This document shows, one piece after another, positions 58,722 to 64,000 of a stretch of DNA of 64,000 bases. The notes beneath the pieces are model-generated. The model ran no database searches. It worked only from the letters and a program-made list of their open reading frames with translations, and was not told the DNA's origin. Within the stretch, counting starts at the first letter, position 1. Every line of letters starts with the position of its first letter. The stretch is from Dermacentor variabilis (lineage: Eukaryota; Arthropoda; Arachnida; Ixodida; Ixodidae): assembly GCF_050947875.1 (NCBI RefSeq), contig NC_134574.1, forward strand, positions 103,263,469-103,327,468, given 5' to 3'. The position numbers and the translations under genes are program-made.

Positions 58722-59036
58722 TATGTGCGGCGGTGCGAAAGGTTAGTGCATTTAGTTCTGTGCGGCATGCCATGCAAGCAGGCACAGCTGGGCGTGGCCT
58801 CCAAGATCTCTGCAGTGCAATCGGTGCCATGTTGCACAGATATGTGCGGTGGTGCGAAAAATTAGTGCATTCACTTCTCTCTACAGCGTGTTGTGCAGGC
58901 AGTCGCAGCTGGGCTTGGCATCCAAGATTTCCTTGGCGCATTTTCACGGGTCACGCCCAGGCCGTGCATCCACTTCTGCCTTTCCCTGCAATAGGCCGCA
59001 TGGACTGGCAGCTGGGCATGACCTCCGAGATCGCAT
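58722..59036. repeat. Tandem repeat, about 119-base unit, three diverging copies
   Basis: Units start at 58722 and 58841 (TATGTGCGGYGGTGCGAAAR); a third, more degenerate unit can be aligned from about 58940-59036 through its GTGCATCCA, CAGCTGGGCATG and CCTCCGAGATC words. It lies in the right part of the family F element. A short hairpin (CTCCGAGAT... / ...ATCTCGGAG) follows at 59024-59059. Confidence 0.75.
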
Positions 59037-59801
59037 AGTCATCGTTGCAATCTCGGAGGCCATGAGTCGAAATTTGCGTGCCTCCTCGATCTCACAGCAG
59101 AGCACTGTGTTGTGTGCCACGTGCTGTTTGACCGTGACGAGCCAAGTGGACAGCAGACGCGAAAGACTATCACAATGGAACAGAAGGCAGCTATCTGAAG
59201 TTAACACATCAGGTGCTAAGAAGTCACTTGTTGCGCACGCCGGGTATTCTTTTGTTGCTTCCTTCTAATTTAATCGCATTTGTGGCCGTGTCGTAGTTCC
59301 ACAGGCCGCAAAGCGGCCTTCTTATTTCCATCTGTACATTTGTGCGCCCTGGTGGGTATATAGTGGAGTAAGTAGCAATAATGAATATAACAATGTAATG
59401 AATATAACGAAGTAATTTCGGCTCCCCCTTCAACTTTGTTATAATGAGATTATAGTCTATTCATAGAATGCCCCCACTATGTAAAGACGTCGCCTCGCAA
59501 ATATTCTGCTGCAAGAATTTTTCAAATTCAAGCATAAGTGGAGTTAGAGGTAGTTGCTGCACCAATCCACCACTTTCTCTCTTTTCATCCCTATTAGTGT
59601 GCTGGAAGCTACGGAGTGGGGATGGCAAAGAGGCATTACTCTAAAGGCCTGATTAATGCATAGTTTAGTTAGACGCGGTAGACTTCACCGCTTTGCCATG
59701 GAGTTGCACGTGGTGGTCTTCTCTGTAGAAGTACATGGAGTCATACACAAAGTTCATGTTTAGAGGCAGCTTCACTGCAGTGCATTTTTGTTTGCCATGA
59801 A

Positions 59802-59879
59802 GCTACCCCTGGTAGTTCTTTTGACGTATCTTCTTTTGAGGCTACCCCTGGTAGTTCTTTTGACGTATCTTCTTTTGAG
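59802..59879. repeat. 39-base perfect tandem duplication before exon 24
   Basis: 59802-59840 and 59841-59879 are identical (GCTACCCCTGG...TCTTTTGAG). The second copy ends 45 bases before the exon 24 boundary, so it may alter the branch-point region. Confidence 0.95.
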
Positions 59880-59924
59880 TAGGTTTGAATGACACTCTCG
59901 GATGCCTGAAACGTACCTCTGCAG

Positions 59925-60029
59925 GTCAGTGTCAAGTGTGTACGTGTCAGGCCCGACCTCAAGGCTCCGTGTACCGAGGAGTGTGAAATACGAGTGTCGA
60001 TCAAGCCACTGAGAATCAACGCTGACCAG
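59925..60029 (+). CDS. ATG2: ATG2 exon 24
   Basis: The acceptor is CTCTGCAG and the donor is GTATGG. It is 35 codons, phase 0 to phase 0. It reads EECEIRVSIKPLRINADQ, matching vertebrate PECCLRVSLMPLRLNVDQ in the C-terminal localisation region. Confidence 0.96.
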
Positions 60030-60146
60030 GTATGGACCCCCCCCCCCACATTCTGGTTAATATCAAAAGCAGTGTGTTGATGGCTTTTCAGGTGACCAGT
60101 GAATGGCGGCTACACAAGTTGTGTACACTTCGTTTTCCTCGTGCAG

Positions 60147-60252
60147 GATGCTGTGCTGTTCCTGGTTCAGTTCTTCACAGGTTTGTCCTCCAACCCACCG
60201 GTCTCTCCATCTTCGCCGCGAGCCGATTCTCCAGAGTTGGCGACCTTAAGAG
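60147..60252 (+). CDS. ATG2: ATG2 exon 25
   Basis: The acceptor is TCGTGCAG and the donor is GTGAGG, after an intron of only 117 bases. It is 106 bases, phase 0 to phase 1. It reads DAVLFLVQFFTGLSSNPP, matching vertebrate DALFFLKDFFTSL, then a serine/proline linker. Confidence 0.96.
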
Positions 60253-60546
60253 GTGAGGAGGCTGCCACATTTCAACATTAAAACAGTCGGTCGGGGCAAC
60301 TTTGCGACCATTGCAATCTGCTGTAGAGCATGAGCTGGCAGTTTTGATTCTTGGTCACAGTGGCCTAATGTTAAGAACGTGGAGGCGCTGGCACGGCCCA
60401 GCTGACGTGCAAGTTTTGCTAGCCATTTGCGACAGCGGGCGGCAACTTTCCTGGAACTCCACCGTTACGCTCTAGCCTCATCGCCGTTGTGACTGAATGC
60501 GTTCGGCGGACCATCTATTTTTACCGATCTCACCGCTGCCACCAGT

Positions 60547-61160
60547 TGTTAAGATTGGGGGCTCAATCGCATCGCTCGTAACCCGGTGTCAAGATTGGAT
60601 TCGGGCATGAATCTCAAGCAGTCACTTTCTCAAGCAGTCATGCTAGACTGATGCACTTTTTCTCGAGCAGTCATGTTAGACTGATGTACTTTCTCTCGCA
60701 GTCATGCTAGACTGATGAACTGCATGTAGATACTGTAAATAAACCCATATTCCTCACCCGCCGTGGTTGCTCAGTGGCTATGGTGTTGGGCTGCTGAGCA
60801 CGAGGTCGCGGGATCAAATCCCGGCCACGGCGGCCGCATTTCGATGGGGGCGAAATGCGAAAACACCCGTGTGCTTAGATTTAGGAGCACGTTAAAGAAC
60901 CCCAGGTGGTCAAAATTTCCGGAGTCCTCCACTACGGCGTGCCTCATAATCAGAAAGTGGTTTTGGCACGTAAAACCCCAAATATTATTATTATTAAACC
61001 CATATTCCTCGTTCTCGACGAGAAGCAGTCCTTCCCTTCATCAACGTCCTCAGCGTGGATAAGTTGGACGACGGCATGGGCCAGCTACCTTCTAATTCAT
61101 GCCCGGCTCCAACCTTGACAACGGGTTATGAGCGATGGGATTGAGCCCCCAATCCTAACA
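60547..61160. mobile_element. Long-TIR element TGTTAAGATTGGGGG...CCCCCAATCCTAACA, split by a SINE
   Basis: The outer roughly 67 bases of each end are inverted copies with few mismatches (GATTGGGGGCTCAATC near both ends, also GGGCATGAAT further in). Between them lie three roughly 33-base repeats around GCAGTCATGYTAGACTGATG (60625-60720) and an AATAAA. Without the SINE and its duplication it is about 360 bases. The TG...CA ends recall an LTR but I found no matching target duplication. Confidence 0.75.
60756..60995 (+). repeat. Ruka-like SINE, copy C
   Basis: A well-preserved copy with A box GGTTGCTCAGTGGCTATGG, B box GGGATCAAATCCC, and a body ending GTAAAACCCCAAATATT plus ATT repeats. A perfect 15-base target duplication AAACCCATATTCCTC lies at 60741-60755 and 60996-61010. 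Its preservation suggests a young insertion. Confidence 0.95.
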
Positions 61161-61641
61161 CTAATGAAAGTGGAATCACACCTGACAGGTGTTTGCCGTG
61201 CCACCCGAGTTGACCGGGATGCTGGTGAATAGCAGTGCAAGGATGAATTTTAAAACAAAGTATTTAAAACAAGCTAATGACACATTTGAGTTGTAAAGAA
61301 TTCTCAAGGTAAAGCAGGAATTTGTTTGACTAAATGATTTATTCGTAGCTCGGGCTCAGGTTGCAGCAAGTTTGTATGTGCCATGTAATGCAAATATTGG
61401 TCTTGTCCACAAAATGGAATTTTGTGCAGAAGTTAGCTTTCCATGCAGAAGCTGCTAATGGTTGGAACGCCAGTGGGCTCCTTGTGAAGGTCACCATTGC
61501 TGTTTCCGGGCAAAAGTTAGGACTTCTTATGTCACAGATTTTAGGTGCACTTGCACTGCACCACTTTCCTTACAGCCTGAGTGTTTACTTAGTTAATCTT
61601 GTCGCACGATCTCTGCTACTGTCTCAATTCCCTCCCCACAG

Positions 61642-61804
61642 CTGCAGATGTCAGGCATGCCTCTGCTAGCGCAGCGAACAGCCTGCCGTCAGCCGACCCC
61701 GGGCGGCATGTGGCCTTCGCAACTGACGAGCCCTGTCCACCTGAGTGCATCGTCTCGCCGACGAGCTCGAGTTCCAATTCTATCCCGATGCCAATGTACA
61801 TAAG
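61642..61804 (+). CDS. ATG2: ATG2 exon 26 (GC donor)
   Basis: The acceptor is CCCCACAG. It is 163 bases, phase 1 to phase 2. A variable serine/proline linker ends PMYIR, matching vertebrate PIYFRE. The donor after AAG is GCAAGT, a GC-AG intron consensus. A GT donor nine bases upstream (GTACAT at 61796) would keep the frame but remove the conserved Y-x-R. Confidence 0.9.
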
Positions 61805-62645
61805 GCAAGTTGAGTCAACTCATTTGGAAATGCCAGAAGTGGGGGGGGAAAAAAAAGCAATATGCTGTGTTTACTCTCATGCTGTGCACACCGTGCACAT
61901 ATATCTGCAAGAATCTAAAATTTCTTTTCGCGCACAATGGTTGTGTTGTCAAACTTGGTTCCTTAATTAAGATGTCGTCTGCTTGGTTTGGCCGGCACAA
62001 CAATTATGCAGATCACCAAGAACTGTCTTAACGAACACAAGATAATCAATACTGTGCACTGTGTCAAAGAAGGCAGGACAGATGGAGTCGACTGTCACAG
62101 TTTGTTTTCTGTCGACCTTGCTGTTTTCATGCTGATTTTTCATAATGATGCAAGCCACTATGAAAAAATGTCTTGCCTCACATTGATAAGACACCTTATG
62201 TCCTCATCATGTCGCTCTTGTGACATTGCGTTACTGCCATTGCATACAGTTATGAAACTGCACGGAATTGCAACAGGTCTACGCAGATCTATACAGTACA
62301 AGACTGCAGATTTTTCAATCAGTATATTTATACATTGCCTGAAATAGGGTTGCTTATTGCACGCAGATGCTTGCCGTATGTTCCACAGGAAAATTGCGTC
62401 ACTGTTTAATAGATGGTTTAGTAAGTTGAATGTGCCTAGACGTGATATCTTTAGAAATGTCAGTTGTTTTACAGAAGTGAAACAACTACGACTTGTAGTT
62501 GGCATGTGTACATTCTGCTCTAATAGTGGCCCTTATTGCATTGGTCTCTTCCATTAGTTGTGCACTACTATATGCTCCCTGGGCCGGGGTGGGGTTCATT
62601 TAGCAGTTGCGCATGGTGTTCAAGTGGTACTCCTCCTCATTACAG
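61805..62645 (+). other. ATG2 intron 26
   Basis: 841 bases, likely GC-AG. No repeat recognised. Confidence 0.65.
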
Positions 62646-62715
62646 GTCATTCGTGTTCACGCCGGACGTCCCCATTCGGATAGATTACCACGGCAAGCGG
62701 GTACTCATGGAACAG
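62646..62715 (+). CDS. ATG2: ATG2 exon 27 (last seen; GC donor)
   Basis: The acceptor is CATTACAG. It is 70 bases, phase 2 to phase 0. It reads SFVFTPDVPIRIDYHGKRVL then MEQ, matching vertebrate FRFTSEVPIWLDYHGKHV. The donor after CAG is GCGAGT. The next expected block (GTFAG.LIGL in vertebrates) is not found before the window ends, so further exons lie outside. Confidence 0.95.
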
Positions 62716-64000
62716 GCGAGTTTGAGCTGCTTTTGCAGGCAGTGTTCATGTGTATATTGTATGTGCGCAAATATAATGTGGCCACAAATGTCTGTTATAA
62801 TGCCTCGTTATTATAATGTCGCAAATGTCTCTCAGTATAATGTGGTTAATGGTTCTGAATATAATACAAGGTTAAATGAGGCACATTTTTCCACAGCAGG
62901 CCTGGTAGTGTAAGTGATTCACTCTAGTATGCATGCATCAAAATTTTTGCATTCATTGCATCAGCAGTGCAGTGCCACTCGCAGTATAGCGGCGTAAACA
63001 CATTGTGGTGGTGTGAGCCTTGGTGCATGGCCTCTGTGATGGGCAACGTGTGCAGGTCAGACACTCGCAATATTTCCCTATAGGGATAACTGGCACTGTG
63101 ATGCTGTTGCATGCATGGGGATGCCGGAATATGGTGGCTCGGATTGACAGCGTTCTCGGAAAGCCAGGACTCTTTGAAGACATGCCTGGCTAGCTCCATT
63201 CCGTTTGTCACAATCGTTCATTCTTTATTAAAGCCACATGTCAAAAACAGTTTTACCTTTAATATTACACGTGTTTTATTCAGTCATGACTTGTGTTTGA
63301 ATGTGAAAATTATATGAAACATAAAAAGTATCGGCAGGCTGCTAAAGTTTGAGGACAGACAAGGTCCACGCTTGCGTTGTAACAGCTTGTCTCCTGTTCT
63401 TTCTTTTCATCACTTGGCCATGCACAGCAGGTGCGTGAACTTCATTGAATGATGTAATACGGGTGAACGAAAACCTTTATGAAGATTTTATTTTAAGAAT
63501 GCGTTACCTGTGCAGTCATATCCACGTTTTAGATGAAGCCCCGTTTAACACCAGCCAACGCAAGCCTGCACACCCACAAACAGTGCTGCCATCTTTTTTC
63601 GAGCATGTAGCTAAGCTGAGGCACACAAGTCTCTCAATTTTCGCTAAATTGTGCTCCAGTGTCGCTGAAATTGGCACTAAATCTGTCTAGTTATTTTGAT
63701 ATAATGCAAGTGTTCTTGAAACCCTTTAACATAGGTTGTTCTGCCTGCTTCTTGCTTGTTTGCAAAGACGATTTAAAGGCTAACAGCAACGAAATTCTGG
63801 ACCGCATAAAAAGCCTTGTTTTAAATAATTTAGACATACAGTAGCCTCTGTGGAAAATTTTACGCTTGCAATACGAGTTGAGTTTGCACCTTCTACTAAG
63901 CGCTCGCTCACTTGTGCACTTGTGCTGCAGCAACAACAGACCACCATGCTGCTGCAGGTAATGTTTAAAGCGCAGCATAAAATTTTAGTGATCTTTTGGT
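62716..64000 (+). other. ATG2 intron 27 (start) to window end
   Basis: 1.3 kb. 62770-62880 is a loose repetition of TATAATG words of no clear type. A 27-base stretch at 63931-63957 has both splice consensuses (CTGCAG before, GTAATG after) and an open phase, but no ATG2 homology, so I do not call it an exon. Confidence 0.5.

Larger units (their letters stand above)
56104..59455. mobile_element. Older MITE-like element (family F) interrupted by the intact Tigger
   Basis: The left part (56104-56225) matches 8289-8420 word for word in order. After the Tigger, ATTTATCTCCAAAACC continues the match seen at 8456-8470 (TTCATCTCCAAAAAGG). A candidate right terminus near 59432-59453, complemented, reads TATAATCTCATTATAACAAA, like the left TIR at 8294. 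Without the Tigger the host element would be about 1.1 kb. The right boundary is an inference. Confidence 0.6.
55802..59924 (+). other. ATG2 intron 23
   Basis: 4.1 kb, mostly occupied by an old MITE-like element (56104-59455) that itself contains the intact Tigger (56228-58466) and a local tandem duplication (58722-59036). A 39-base duplication lies just before exon 24. Confidence 0.75.
60253..61641 (+). other. ATG2 intron 25
   Basis: 1.4 kb, dominated by a palindromic-ended element (60547-61160) with a SINE inside it (60756-60995). 61161-61641 has no recognised feature. Confidence 0.7.
181..62715 (+). other. ATG2: ATG2 gene, central part (27 exons; both ends outside window)
   Basis: ATG2 is a rod-shaped lipid-transfer protein that bridges the endoplasmic reticulum and the growing phagophore, working with ATG9 and WIPI (ATG18) proteins. 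I see 27 putative exons that join in phase into 1,315 codons with no internal stop. Translated blocks match remembered vertebrate ATG2A/ATG2B in the same order: the PIPDMRPL block (exon 5), IYNRLTMDLVLWEP (exons 8-9), YRPLHIPYQTLVSLESFSIS (exons 13-14), YVCVADTDL (exon 16), the FCIL LIR (exon 19), the YFS WIPI motif (exon 20), IRFQHEVYPEDTYY (exon 23) and VPIRIDYHGKRV (exon 27). Vertebrate ATG2 is about 1,900-2,080 residues, so the chorein N-terminus and the last C-terminal segment are missing here. All introns are GT-AG except the last two, which look GC-AG. No paralogue label (A or B) is justified. The ends given are those of the first and last exon seen. Confidence 0.93.

Noticed and set aside
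63931..63957. 27-base stretch with perfect splice consensus at both sides, possible microexon
   Set aside because: It would insert nine residues where ATG2 is continuous, and it has no homology.
1..64000. CRISPR array, operon, prophage or other prokaryotic system
   Set aside because: Spliced gene structure, SINEs and LINEs show this is animal nuclear DNA; the only regular short array is the 14-base minisatellite, which lacks spacers.

Overview
The window is one stretch of animal nuclear DNA, most likely from an ixodid (hard) tick. It carries the central part of a single gene on the + strand: ATG2, the bridge-like lipid-transfer protein of autophagy. I can chain 27 exons from position 181 to 62715. 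Their splice phases agree throughout and give one uninterrupted frame of 1,315 codons (3,946 bases, about 6% of the spanned sequence). The 5' exons (chorein N-terminus) and the last C-terminal exons lie outside the window. The tick assignment rests on several dispersed copies of a tRNA-derived SINE that resembles the Ruka family described from ixodid ticks, and on the long, transposon-filled introns. I cannot name the species.

Layout. 181-12144: exons 1-6, with pogo/Tigger-type deletion derivatives in introns 1-3 and a LINE tail in intron 4. 12145-21649: intron 6 with a Tigger derivative, exon 7, then intron 7 with a dead RTE-clade LINE and a piggyBac-like MITE. 21650-27645: exons 8-11, with a cluster of perfect DNA hairpins just after exon 9 and a solo-LTR-like element in intron 9. 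27646-37660: exons 12-16, with a second copy of the intron-2 Tigger derivative. 37661-43530: intron 16, holding two Tigger-type relics and a near-full-length dead Tigger interrupted by a SINE. 43531-48699: exons 17-21, including the conserved LC3/GABARAP-interacting motif (exon 19) and the WIPI-binding YFS motif (exon 20). 48700-59924: two MITE-like elements, a long-TIR element, a minisatellite, and an apparently intact Tigger/pogo transposon of 2,239 bp with TA target duplication, itself inserted in an older MITE. 59925-62715: exons 24-27, the last two followed by GC rather than GT donors.

I found no RNA gene, CRISPR array, operon or second host gene. Apart from the transposase, the open frames outside the ATG2 exons look like intron or transposon sequence. 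I saw no clearly new biological system. The most notable items are the intact transposon, a dead sister copy whose three catalytic aspartates all read asparagine, a deletion derivative present twice with a similar junction, the hairpin cluster beside exon 9, and tick conservation of the ATG2 GABARAP- and WIPI-binding motifs. All exon calls are by eye from splice consensus, frame continuity and remembered ATG2 family sequence.
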